Origin: Azolla caroliniana
Lineage: Eukaryota > Polypodiophyta
Direction of reading: 5' to 3'
Assembly (NCBI GenBank): GCA_043228905.1
Contig: JBHGNT010000017.1
Location: forward strand, 8,618,001 to 8,682,000
Length of the DNA: 64,000 bases
Made by a program: the position numbers and the translations under genes. A model generated the notes under the pieces. The model had not been told where the DNA came from, ran no database searches, and worked only from the letters and a program-made list of their open reading frames with translations. The first letter of the stretch is position 1. Every line of letters starts with the position of its first letter. Of this stretch, positions 48,057 to 59,141 are shown one piece after another.

Positions 48057-48491
48057 TGTTAACTCTTAGGGCCGGACAATGGCCTAACACAGGGTGTCTA
48101 CGGAAGACACTTCACCAAAGGGTGTTACGACAACCGGATTAGACTCAACGCTTAATTCGACTTAATTAAGTTACTTAGCATGATCGTCTTCCATAATCAC
48201 ACGCGTAAGATATAACAATTAAGACAGAACGACAATTAACACAGAGAGATAACAACGCTAAGCTTTTATTAATTAACCGCTATCCATTACATTGTATCCG
48301 AGCCTTTAAATAGGTTTCCGGTCTGTATTACAAAACGGTGCCCTCCGCACCTGTTCGGGATCGGTCCGGATCCGGAATGGCATACCGATTCCGGTCTGTC
48401 CATCCACACTCATAGCTTAATTACAACCACATTCCTACTACTTAAATAACTCTCCATTTCCCACTCTGGACTCCTTTGCCGGCCGGTAACA
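48057..48491. mobile_element. Solo LTR (435 bp) in element E gag
   Basis: Begins TGTTAACTCTTAGG and ends GGCCGGTAACA, with perfect 5-bp flanking duplications gttgt (48052-48056 and 48492-48496). Removing it restores the gag words NYASWSYKMY joined to EKLERNN, as in elements B and C2. No related LTR is elsewhere in the window. A minus-strand TATTTAAA near 48306-48314 suggests minus orientation. Confidence 0.88.
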
Positions 48492-48629
48492 GTTGTTTCT
48501 CTCGAGCTTCTCCGTCGGAAGCGAGCTAGCCATGCCTCTATCCATCGGTTTTTACCTGTTCTTCATGATTGGTTTTCTTTTCAAGCTATGTTGGCTGGAG
48601 AGGTTCTCAACCCTTGCGCTCTGATACCA

Positions 48630-48716
48630 TGTAAAAGAATAGCATGTGCGGAAGCAATAGAAAACCGAACACAGAAACACAGGTTTAATGGAGAGCTTAG
48701 AATATACACAGTACGC

Positions 48717-48779
<63 letters not shown>

Positions 48780-49106
48780 TAGAACATAAAACTCTATTAA
48801 AAAATATACTCAATCTGTACATCGTATGTGTTCAGTGAACACTTTTTTACAAGTCCATATGCACTGACAGAAGTACGGTGTACTTCAATGCTCACTCGAG
48901 CGTCTGACACTAACTATGAGACTATTAACTACCTAGTAGTCTAGGCTGCTACTAGGCTTCTGGTTACTGATGGATCCGGCTAACCGGCTCCCCAGCTCAC
49001 CGGCTCACTTGCTCACCGGCTTACCGATTTGGCTCATCCTTCCGGATGCCGATCCGGTTCAGGCTTATTCAGCCGATCCGGATTCGGTTGAGCTTGCCGC
49101 TCAACA
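48630..49106 (-). repeat. LTR shared by elements E (5') and C1 (3')
   Basis: 477 bp; minus strand TGTTGAGCGGCAAG...TTCTTTTACA. On the low side it is followed by a primer-binding site (start of E), on the high side preceded by the polypurine tract CTTGAGGGGGAG (end of C1). It contains a 55-bp pure GA run (48719-48773, plus strand). Confidence 0.88.
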
Positions 49107-49285
49107 CTCCCCCTCAAGCTCAACTTGAGGTCAGATCGTAGTGTCAGTCTTCATGGCAGCCGGTCCTTCCACCTAGCTCCTTCTGGCATCACTCTGCCTC
49201 GCTTGCGCTCCTCGTTCGGTCCGGTCCCGTTTGCCGCGACCCCTCTAGTTCTGCGCGCCTTGACCTCCTCGGTCGGCTTGTCTGC

Positions 49286-49760
49286 TCAACAGGCCCAAAT
49301 CAACTCCCTCGCTGCTGTGACTTCGGCGCTTGTCGATTCGCCGATTTTTTCGTGTTGGCGTTGACTTTTGCTGCCTTCTTGTTCTCTTGGCCTTGAATTG
49401 ATCCGGTTCTTTTGAATCCGTATGTTGAACTGAATCGACTGTCTCCTATTTGTTCCAGCTCTTGTTCGAATCAGTCGCTCCCGATTCTTCTTCCGTTCCA
49501 AGCCCTTCACCATATCGGACCATGTCTGGGTCTTGGCATTCTTCTTCCGGTCGGCTCTGTCCTTCTTGACTCTGCCATCGTTGCCGCTTTCTCCGACTTA
49601 TTTGGATGTGTCAACTTCCTTTGTCGACTCGACTCATTTCTTCTTCTTGTCTCTCCCCTCGTCGGTTCTTCCCTCGCCGGCGCAATCGATAGTCTCCCTG
49701 CCTTTGCCCATTTCGGTGTCTTTGCTCGTTCTCCCCCTAAAGTGTGGCATGTCGAGATGC
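49286..49760 (-). other. C-terminal pol extension, element C1
   Basis: A frameshift near 49740 follows the RNase H end (DIFTKLLESDKLQH). The extension's conserved block reads KTQTWSDMVKGLE at about 49501-49540, followed by a basic stretch (49286-49513). It runs to within about 200 bases of the polypurine tract. Confidence 0.6.
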
Positions 49761-51113
49761 TGAACACCAAGCATTTCGGTGAATGTTGCAACTTGTCCGA
49801 TTCGAGCAGTTTGGTGAAGATGTCGGCAACTTGCTGATCCGTATGAACATACCGAAGTTCGACTTCACCGCTCAGGACACGCTCACGCACGAAGTGGTAG
49901 TGCATTTCTATGTGCTTTGTTCGAGCATGGAATATAGGGTTCTTGGCGAGCTGCATGCTGCTTATGTTGTCGTAGTAGATTAGTGTCGGGGTCGGCACCT
50001 CGATCCGCAGGTCTTGTAGCAGTCACCGAAGCCAAATGGCTTCAAAGGTGGCAACGGTAGCGCCCCAGTATTCAGCCTTAGTGCTCGAAAGGGCCACTGT
50101 TGGCTGCTTTTTGCTGCTCCACGCAACAACCGCGCTACCAAGGGAAAACATATAGCCGGAGGTGGATCGACGATCCAATGCATCGCCGGCCCAGTCGGCA
50201 TCGGTGTAGTCGACTAGTTCTTCAGTTATACCATGCCGGTATAACAGTCCCCGGTCCTTCGTGCCGCTCACATATCACAAAATTCGATGCGCGCATAGAA
50301 GGTGCTCCATGGTGGGCTTTTGCATATATTGGCTGATCACGCCGACCGGAGAACTGATGTCGGGTCGGGTGATTGTCAAATATATAAGGTTTCTGACGAT
50401 TTGTCGGAACCGTTTCTCATCGCAGGCCGGTCTGGAGTTGGGACGGAGCTTCTGGTTCCGGTCTAGGGTTGTGGAGATTGGTCGGCATTCCATCATGCCG
50501 AACTTGTACATCATATTCAACACATAATGTTTTGTGAGAGCAATATGCTGTCGGGGGTTCGGATCACCTCGATCCCAAGGAAATAGTGAAGGTCCCCTAG
50601 GTCTTTCATCTCAAATGCGTCTGACAGTTGGGACTTGACTCGGCTGACTTCATCGAGGTCGGCTCCGGTGATGACTAGATCATCAACATACAACAAGATG
50701 CATACCGGACTGTCCGGACCTTGCCGGATGAACAACGAAGAGTTAGACTTGGAGGCCGCAAACCCCATCTTATGCACCCGGTGCGTGATCTTGGCATTCC
50801 AAGCTTGGGGGGCTTGCTTCAGGCCATAAAGTGACTTCTTCAACCGGCATACCGCCGACTTGTTCATCTTCGACTGGAAACTGGGAGGTTGGGTCATAAA
50901 GACCTCTTCTTCAAGATCTCCTTGAAGAAATGCATTCTTCACGTCCATCTGGTGAAGATGCCACTCCCTTGCCGCAACAACTGCCAACACTACACGAACC
51001 GTCGTCATCTTCACTACTGGAGCGAAGGTCTCATCGTAGTCGATTCCATGGGTCTGCGCGTATCCGTTCGCCACTAACCCGGGCCTTGTATCGGTTAACC
51101 GAACTGTCGGCAT
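49760..51113 (-). pseudogene. Element C1 reverse transcriptase-RNase H
   Basis: RT 50517-51113: [68 protein letters not shown]. The start of the domain lies in the 51031-51792 frame ([20 protein letters not shown]). Continuation at 50275-50523; RNase H at 50023-50271 (DYTDADWAGDALDRRSTSGY, then SSTKAEY, where the family has SSTEAEY) and 49760-49998 (YYDNISSMQLAKNP). At least three frame changes; not functional. Confidence 0.9.
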
Positions 51114-51689
51114 TGTACTTTACCTTGTACACCCACTTACATCCAATCGGTTTACAGTGTCGGGGAGGGTCAACTAGGTCCCATGTGTTGTTGGCATCAA
51201 GTGCCCACATTTCTTCCTCCATATCGGCACGCCAATTTGCATCCCTTGCCGCTTCTGCGTAGCTCTCCGGCTCACGCACTTCCGCCACCTTAGTCATGTA
51301 CGCATAATGATGCGCCATGTACTCATTGTACTCGTACAGCTTCACGGGGTTCTTCGGGCGGGAAGACCAGTGTATCTTATCGTTACCCGGTTTCAGGCCC
51401 CTCTTGGCCGGTTCAGGCTTTGTTCCCGAAGATCTGTCTTCATCCTTTCCAGAGTCGGATTCGCTCCGATCCGTGTCACCGTTGCCGGTTTTGTATTCTG
51501 GCATCTTCATCTTGCCCTTCTCTTTACGCATGAACCGTCTCCTCGGTTCCTTGCGTGGGGAGAGTATGGCAGAGTCTCCATTACTCGCCAGTTCCTCATC
51601 CGACTGGTCATCCCGACTCAACCGCTCATTCGGTCCACTTAATTGAAATGAGATCAGACTCTCTTCTAGAGTGCCGAGGCCTTCATCTT

Positions 51690-53576
51690 CTATATGGACC
51701 GGTTTAGGCTCACTTGCCTCATCCTCTGGTATTGGGTTGGGGTCGGAAGTCGGAGCCGGTAATGGATACCATGATGCCGTCTCATCAAACACAACATCCC
51801 GGCTAACTCGAACCTACTTCGTCCAGGGGTTATAACACTTATACCCCTTTGCTCATGCAAGTAACCGACCAGGATGCATTTCTCCGACTTTGCATCCAAC
51901 TTCCTCCGCTTCTTGTCCGGCACATGGGGGTTATAACACTTATACCCCTTTTGCTCATGCAAGTAGTTGACCAGGATGCATTTCTCCGACTTTGCATACA
52001 ACTTCCTCCGCTTCTCGTCTGGCACATGCACATATGCAATGCTATTGAATAACCGAAGGTGTCTCAAATTCGGCTTGCGCCCGAAATATAGCTCATGCAC
52101 GGACACTTTGTCACTGATTCGGTTGTGGATGTAGACGGCCGTCCAGACCTCCTCCGCCGAGTAGAAATGGGGCATGCTCTTCTCCTCCAACATTGCCCTT
52201 GCCGTGTTGACAATCGACCGGTTCTTCCTTTCGGACACACCATTTTGCTCCGGTGTGTATCTGCAGCTGAACTCTCTCTGAATTCCTTTTTGCTGCAGAT
52301 AACTATTGAATTGGCCGGAAAAATATTCTTTTCCGCCATCCGACCGCATGAACTTGTTCTTCCTCTCCATTTCCCATTCAACCAGGCTTTGCAGGTTCTG
52401 GAAACACTCGAAGACTTCGCTCTTCTGCTCAATGAGGTAGATCCATGTGTGCCGGTTGTAGTCGTCAATGAAGGAGACGAAATACCGACTCCCACCAAGA
52501 CTAACGTTTTGTGCCGGTCCCCATACATATGAATGAATAAGGTCGAGCTTGTTATATCTACGGTTTGATTCGGTGGGGAATGGAAGCCGGTGTTGCTTCC
52601 TGAGTTGGCAGGCTTCACATATTTGGGCCTTCCGGCCACTAAACTTCGGCAAACCGAAAACAACTTGTTTCGTTTGCAGGTCTTGAAGCCTCCGGTAATT
52701 GACGTGACCGATCCGCTTGTGCCAGAGATCAATATCTGATTCAATCTTTTGTCCTTTGGCGAACAAAGCAGTGCCGACGTCATTGGTGTAAACCGCAAGG
52801 TGCGTAAACCACACCTGCATCCCTTGGTCAACGATATGACCGACTGACACCAGGTTCTTCGTGATAGTCAGAACGTGTAATACGTTCATAAGCTTCCCCC
52901 TCTGTCCGACGTGGTTCAAAGGGACTTCTCTGACATGCACGATTGGGTGAGGAGTGTCGTCTCCAGTTTCGACGACTCTAGGTTGTTCCAGTTTCTCCAA
53001 AAAGGAGAACCACTCTTTGTGGCTCATCATGTGATTCGACGCACCGGAATCAACGTAGCATACTTCCTCCGATTTGGAATTGTCCTTCTTCATTGAGTTA
53101 GCGTCATGTTTCATCACCAAGGCTGGCCCTTTACGGGCTTTTCCGGTTTTGGATCCTCCCGATCCTTCTGCATAGTGTGAGTATTGCCGATTCTCTTTGC
53201 CGGCCTTGCCGGATCCGGATTTATCCGAATCGACGCGCTTCTTCCAGCACTCGCTTTCTCTGTGGCCCTTTTTACCACAGTACCAGCATTCTGTGTCGCC
53301 CTTTGCTTGCCGGCCTCCGGCGCCGCCTTGACTCCCCCTGCTGGTGGAGGGTCCGAAACTATTGTCGGCACATTCTCTGTGCCTTTGGTTTGGCTCTTGC
53401 CGGCTGCTACCATTGCGAGCCGACCCGCCTCGTCCACCACGCCCACGGGGCTGATCCGCCTCCATGTACAACATCCGGCTGTCGGTGGGTGCACTTGTTG
53501 ACACACCGGCGTGGTTCTCCTCCACAAGGAGCATCGACTGTAAGTAGAAAATGACAGCGTATTCTCCCTTGTACAC
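51690..53576 (-). pseudogene. Element C1 gag-protease-integrase ORF
   Basis: 628-codon open frame. In order: Gag tail LQSMLLVEEN; zinc knuckle CWYCGKKGHRESEC (intact CX2CX4HX4C); protease CYVDSGASNHMMSH (intact); pre-integrase DIDLWHKRIGHVNYRRL; CEACQLRKQHRLPF; then IHSYVWGP, where the first catalytic Asp of integrase (HSDVWGP) is Tyr; FMRSDGGKEYF (second Asp kept); EQNGVSERKN (Glu kept). The C-terminus holds a duplicated block (51826-52028). A frameshift then leads to the linker at 51031-51792. Confidence 0.9.
51826..52028 (-). repeat. 101-bp tandem duplication in C1 integrase
   Basis: Two adjacent copies from ggggttataacacttatacc (51826 and 51927) to cttgtccggcaca / ctcgtctggcaca. Both encode the KRRKLxAKSEKCILVxYLHE block. 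The first copy (low side) lacks one T in the ccccttt run, which shifts the frame. Confidence 0.9.
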
Positions 53577-53640
53577 ACAACAGTTCGGAACGCTCCGAAC
53601 TTTGACGCCAAACCTCCGAGATAGATTTGCACCCCAAAGA

Positions 53641-53865
53641 ATCGGAATAACTCATTGAATAATTGGTAAGCCAAGTCCCGAGTTGTCACCATAGATTTCG
53701 TTGGAATGAATTTGGCCATTTTTGTTAATCTGTCAACAACCACCCAGATGCCATCACAACCTTTTTGAGTGTGTAGTAAACTAACAATGAAATCCATTTA
53801 TATACTTTCCCATTTGCTATTGGGAATATCTAAAGGATGTAAAAGACCTCCATCCTTAAACTGTT
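53641..53865 (-). pseudogene. Ty3/gypsy integrase fragment
   Basis: Minus strand: KDGGLLHPLDIPNSKWESI, a stop, MDFIVSLLHTQKGCDGIWV, VDRLTKMAKFIPTKSMVTT and LAYQLFNELFRFFG. This is the start of a gypsy integrase core with the first catalytic Asp (MDF). It is about 225 bp, directly fused to C1 gag on the low side and to the C2 LTR on the high side. Confidence 0.9.
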
Positions 53866-54322
53866 TGTGAAAGTAAAACACACGGAAGCTTATGATGAAC
53901 CGGCTCTGCCAGACAATAGTAGAAAGAACGAAGAAGGATAAAGATTCAATGAAGACCTTGAAACACACAGACAGTACTCGGGAGAGACAAAGAGAGAAAG
54001 AGCAAAACATAAACTATATTCAAAATAACACTCTGTACATAGGATGTGCTCAGTGAGCACTATTTATACAAGTTCACAAAGGACTGACAAAAGTACTACG
54101 TACTTCAATGCTCATACGAGCGGCTAACACTAACTACGAGGACCATGACTAACTAGTAGTCTAGAGGGGTAGGCCTCTAAACGGCCTACCGGTTCACACT
54201 TGAGCCCAACTCTCTGATTTGGCTCTTGGTCTCGGATATTGATCCGGTCCATCCGTTCTGGGTACATTCCGGTTCAGGCTTGTTCAGCCGATCAAGATCC
54301 GGCCGAGCTTGTTCGCTCAACA
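53866..54322 (-). repeat. Element C2 3' LTR
   Basis: 457 bp; minus strand TGTTGAGCGAACAAG...TACTTTCACA. It matches 59104-59141 plus 59969-60253 closely (about 90 per cent). A short GA-rich stretch lies at 53990-54003, with a longer GA run in the other copy. Confidence 0.88.
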
Positions 54323-54549
54323 CTCCCCCTCAAGCTCAATTTGAGGTCAGATCATGGTGTTAGTGTTCGTGGAAGCCGGTTCTTTCGTCCGGCTCCTTCT
54401 GGGGTCCTCCTGCCTCGCTCGCGCTCCTTGTCCAGTTCGGTTCCACCTTCAGCGACTCGTCTGGTTCTGCGCTCCTCGTTGTTGTGACTTAGTCGCTTGT
54501 CAACCCGTCCTCTCCTCCATATCGGCGTCGACTCCCACTGCCTCCTTGT

Positions 54550-55340
54550 CTACTTGGCCTTTAGTAGATCCAGCTCCTCCGAATCAAATTCTTGAACTGA
54601 ATCGGTTGTCTCTGATTCGTTCCAGCTCTTTTCCGAGTTGGTAGTCTCCAACTCTTCTTCCATCTTCAGACCCTTCACGACATCGAACCATGTCTGTGTC
54701 TTGGTCTTCTTCTTCCGGTCAGCTCTTTCCTTCTTGACTTTGCCGCCGTCGCCGCTTGTTTCGACTTGTTCGGATGTGCCAACTTCTTCGGTCAATGCGG
54801 CTCCCTTTTCCTTCTTTTCTCCCCCTACTTTGGTTGTTTCCTTCTCTCCGATTCCTTGTCTGGTGCCATTACCTGCCTTTCCGGTTCTCCCCATACCAGT
54901 ACTGGTTCTCCCCCTCAAGTGTGGCATGTCCAGATGTTGAAGACCAAGCATCTTCGAAAAATTATGCAACTTGTCGGTTCCACGGGCCTTGGTGAAGCTG
55001 TCGAAAACCTGCCGATCCGTCCGGACATACCGGAGTTTGACTTCACCACTCAAGACCCACTCACGCACAAAGTGGTAGTGCACCTCGATGTGCTTTGTCC
55101 AAGCATGAAATATGGGGTTCTTGGCAAGTTGCATGTTGCTCATGTTGTCGCAGTAGATTGGGATCGGAGTCGGTACTTCGATCCGGAGGACTTGCAACAA
55201 CTCCCGAAGCCAGATGACTTCACAGGTGGCAGTGGTAATGCCCCGATACTCAGCCTCAATGCTCGAAAGAGCTACTATTGGTTGCTTTTTGTTGCTCCAC
55301 GCAACATCCGTTCTACCCAGAGAAAACATGTATCCGGAAA
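54550..55340 (-). pseudogene. Element C2 RNase H end with C-terminal extension
   Basis: One open frame of 259 codons (54550-55329) fuses RNase H (SSIEAEYRG, YCDNMSNMQLAKNP, HIEVHYHFVRE, FTKARGTDKLHNF) directly to about 140 more residues rich in Lys, Glu, Gly and Thr (GRTSTGMGRTG, GEKETTKVGGEKKE). These include KTQTWFDVVKGLK at 54661-54706 and end FDSEELDLLKAK. Copia pol normally stops soon after RNase H. This is the cleanest copy showing the extension as part of the same ORF. Confidence 0.85.
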
Positions 55341-55542
55341 TAGATCGACGATCCCTCGCATCTCCTGCCCAGTCAGCATCAGTATAGCCAACTAGCTCTA
55401 TGGTTGTACCGCGTCAGTAGAACATTCCTTGATCTTTAGTACCACTAATATACCGGAGTATCCGGTGTGTGCATTGAAGGTGCTCCAAGGTCGGTTTCTG
55501 CATGAATTGGCTAATCACCCCAACCGGATAACTGATGTCCGG

Positions 55543-56407
55543 TCAGGTGATAGTTAAGTAGATAAGGCTTCTGACAATTTGTTGGAATTGTTTCTCGTTG
55601 CAGGCCGGTCTGGGATCGGGACGTAGTTTTAGGTTCCGGTCCAGGGGTGTGGAGATTGGTCGGCATTCAGTCATGCTGAACTTGTACAACATATTTAACA
55701 CGTAGTGTCGTTGTGAGAGAAATATGCCATCGGGGGTTCGAATCACCTCGATCCTAAGGAAATAATGAAGGCCCCCCATTCCTTCATTTCAAATGCGTCT
55801 GACAGTTGGGACTTCACTTGTCCGATTTCATCGAGCCTGGGTCCGATGATCACTAGATCATCTACATATAGCAAGATACATATCGATCATCCAGAACTTT
55901 TCGGATGAACAGTGAAAAGTCGGATTTTGAGGCCGCAAAACACATCTTACGCAACCGGTGCATGATTTTCTCATTCCAAGCTAGAGGGGCTTGCTTCAGA
56001 CCGTAAAGCGACTTCTTGAGTTGGCACACTGCTGATTTGTTCATCTGCGACTGAAAACCATGGGGTTGGTTCATGTAGACCCGTTCTTCAAGGTCGCCTT
56101 GAAGAAACACATTCTTCACGTCCATTTGGTGAAGATGTTATCCCCTTGCCGCAACAACTACTAGCACCACACGAACTGTCATCATCTTCGCCACTGGAGC
56201 GAAGGTCTTGTCGTAGTCGATTCCATGGGTCTGCGCGTATCCTTTGACCACTAACCGGGCCTTGTATCGGTTGAACGAACTGTCAACATTGTACTTTACC
56301 TTGTACACCCACTTGCAACCGATCAATTTGCAATGTCGGGGAGGGTCAACCAGGTCCCATGTGTCATTGGCATCAAGTGTCTTGCAGCTCTTTCTACATA
56401 ACGGCAT
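55543..56407 (-). pseudogene. Element C2 reverse transcriptase
   Basis: 56138-56407 ([35 protein letters not shown]), 55862-56125 (MDVKNVFLQGDLEERVYM, KKSLYGLKQAPLAWN) and 55543-55779 (LHYFLRIEVIRTPDG). The YVDD segment (about 55800-55880) is disrupted by a frameshift. RNase H follows at 55340. Confidence 0.88.
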
Positions 56408-56542
56408 GCCAATGTGTGTCCTCTACCACTTTTGCGTAGCTCTCTAGTTCACGCATTTCCGCCACCTTGGTCATGTATGCATAGTGATGCGTCATGTACT
56501 CGTTATACCTATACTGTTTGACAGGTTCTTCTAGTGGGTCGA

Positions 56543-58105
56543 TCAACGCAGTTTCTGCTTTGCCGATTTCTTGGTCGACTCAGACTTCTCTTCTATCTGT
56601 CCAGAGTAAGATTCGCTCCGATCTGGCTCATCTCTGTCGGTATAGTACTTCAACATCTTCTTCTTCCCTTTTTCTTTGCGCATGAACTGTCTCCTCGGTT
56701 CCTTGCACGGAAAAAGCACAATTGAGTCTTTGCTACTCGCTAGCTTGTCATCTAACTGGTCATTCCGACTTAGTCGCTCGTTCGGCCCACTCATCTGGAA
56801 TGAGATCGGACTCTCATCTAGAGTACCGAATCCTTCTTCATCTTTTGCTCGGATCATTTCAGGCTCACTGCCTTATCTTCCAGATTCGGGTCGGAGTCGG
56901 TAGAGAGTACCATAATGTAGACTCATCAAATTTGACATCTCGGCTCACTCGAACTTGTTTTGGTCGAGGGTTATAGCACTTATAACCCTTTTGTTCATGT
57001 GAGTAGCCGACAAGGATGCACTTCTCTGACTTCAGGTCCAGCTTTCTCCACTTCTCATCCGACACATGCACATAGGCAATGCTACCGAATACCTTAGGGT
57101 GTCTTAAATTTGGCATCCGCTCGAAATACAACTCGTGTACCTACAACTGAATTTTCTCTGAATCCCCATTTGTTGCAAATAAATGTCGACTTGGCCGGAA
57201 AAGTATTCTTTCCCGCCATCCGACCACAGACACTTGATCTTCCTCTCCGTTTCCCTTTCGACTAAGCTTTGAAGGTTCCAGAAACAGTCGAAGACTTTGC
57301 TTTTCTTCTCAATGAGGTAGATCCACGTGTGTCGGTTATAGTCATCGATGAAAGAGACGAAATATTAGCTCCCACCAAGACTAATGTTCTGTGTCAGTCC
57401 CCATACATCCAAATGTATTAGATCGAGCTTGTTACGGCTCTGGTTTCTTTTGGTGGGGAAGGGAAGTTGGTGTTACTTCCCGAGTTGGCAAGCTTCACAT
57501 ATTTGGGCCTTCCGACCACTGAATTTTGGCAATCTGAAAACAACTTGTTTCAATTGCAGGTCTTGAAGCCTCTAGTAGTTGACGTGGTTGATTTGCTTGT
57601 GCCAGAGATCGATATCCGATTCAATCTTCTGTCCTTTGGCAAACAAGGCGGTGCCTACGTCATTAGTGTCGAGGATAAACATCCTCCTGTCCATGTGCCC
57701 TTGAGCAATTATCCGGCCTTCTTCCTCTATGAAGCACCCGAGGTACGTAAACCGCACCCGCATCCCCTGGTCAACGATTTGCCCGAACGACACCAGGTTC
57801 TTTGTGATTGTCGGAACATGTAGTACGTTCATCAACTTTCCCTTTTGTCCGACATGGCTTAAAGGGACTTCTCCGACATGCACAATTGGGTGAGGAGTGT
57901 CGTCTCCGGTTTCAACAACTCCCAGTTGCTCCGGCTTTTCTAGAAACGAGAACCACTCTTCGTGGCTCATCATGTGGTTTGATGTTACAGAGTCAACGTA
58001 CCATACTTCCTCCGATTCGGAAGTGGTCTTCTTCATCGAGTTCACCTTGTGCTTCATCACGAAGGCTAGCCCTTTTTCGGTCTTACCGGTTCTAGATCCT
58101 TTCAA
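56543..58105 (-). pseudogene. Element C2 integrase and protease
   Basis: 57572-58105: protease as YVDSVTSNHMMSH (Gly-Ala of DSGAS changed to Val-Thr), pre-integrase DIDLWHKQINHVNY. About 57180-57550 is integrase core. Near 57140-57165 the IQRKFSC block joins directly to the ELYFERMPNLRHPK block, a deletion of roughly 55-60 codons that removes the catalytic Glu region (QNGVSERKN in C1). 56865-57131 is the C-terminus (CILVGYSHEQKGYKCYNP). 56543-56857 is the acidic linker. Confidence 0.85.
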
Positions 58106-58171
58106 TCCTTCTGCGTGTGTGAGCTTTGCCGGTTTCCTTGTACGGCCTAACCGGATCCGGATTTATCCGAA

Positions 58172-59045
58172 TTAGCGCGCTCTTCCAACACTCGCTCTCT
58201 CGATGGCCTTTCTTGCCATAGTACCAACATTCCATATCGGCTTTTGATTGCTGGTTTCTAGTGCCGTTTTGACTCCCCCTGCTTGTGGAGGGTTCGGAAC
58301 TGCTGTCAACCCTTTCTCTATGACTTTGATTATGCTCTTGTCAACCGCAACTATTGCATGCCGACCCACCTTGTCCTCCACACCCACGGGGCCGATCCAC
58401 CTTCGTGTATAACATCCAACTATCTGACTGAGTGGTCCTCGTGCCACTCGCATGGTTTTCTTTGACCATCAACATAGATTGCAGGTCAAAGAAGGACAGT
58501 GGTTTTTCCCGAGTGAGGATAGAGGTCTGGATGGGCTCGTACCTTTGAGCCAAACCACTGAGGAAAATTTGCACCATTTCTTCCTTGTCTATTGTGACAT
58601 CAATGAACCTTAATGTGTCGCAAATCTCCTTTATCTTCGTAGTGTAGTCTGAAACTGACATATCATTTTGTTGGATATAGTTCAGTTCTTGTCGAAGCGT
58701 GGCTTCCGGGCTGAGGTACTTGTTACAAAAATCTTTTTCAAATTTTCCCAGGCCTATTTCGGCATCTTAGCATCTCTAATGTAGCCGATCATCTAGTCAT
58801 GCACGGAGGACGCAAGGCAGAGTAGAACTCTACTAGCTCCTTGTTCCCATGTTGGGAACTCCTTTTGTGACAACTCCGACGTTATTTCATTTGAACCCTC
58901 AACATAACTCCAATATCCATCTTCGAGCAGATACTAGTGCATCTTGTATGACCAAGATGCATAGTTGTGTCTGTCATGCTTCTCTGTTTGAAGCGAGCTT
59001 GCCATACCTCTATCCATCTTTCGTTCTTGACCAGGTGTTAGGGTT
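58172..59045 (-). pseudogene. Element C2 gag
   Basis: Starts at DRGMASSLQTEKHDRHN near 59017, then NYASWSYKMH, GYWSYVEGSNE and, in the 58341-58661 frame, MVQIFLSGLAQRYEPIQTS, FFDLQSMLMVKEN. The zinc knuckle near 58195-58240 reads CWYYGKKGHRESEC: the second Cys is Tyr. Several stops. Confidence 0.85.
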
Positions 59046-59141
59046 TGTCTTCAATAATTGCTCGTCGGCTACGGAGGTTCTCAACCCTCGCACTCTGATA
59101 CCATGTGAAAGTAAAACATGCAGAAGCTTATGACAAACTGG

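Larger units (their letters stand above)
47730..49106 (-). mobile_element. Copia element E, mostly deleted
   Basis: A 50-bp LTR piece at 47730-47779 matches 48630-48679 with about one mismatch. Between them lies only gag N-terminal sequence (about 47780-48056 and 48497-48545), a leader and the primer-binding site (minus TGGTATCAGAGCG, 48617-48629). The gag start is ATG 48545 (DRGMASSLPTEKLERNN), split by a solo LTR. Its 5' LTR (48630-49106) is also C1's 3' LTR. Confidence 0.75.
48630..53640 (-). mobile_element. Copia element C1, 5' truncated
   Basis: 3' LTR, C-terminal extension, RNase H, RT, linker, integrase, protease, zinc knuckle and gag, up to YLGGLASKFGAFRTVV near 53640, where sequence switches to a gypsy integrase fragment. 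No 5' LTR or primer-binding site. It has the longest open pol segment in the window (51690-53576). Confidence 0.88.
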
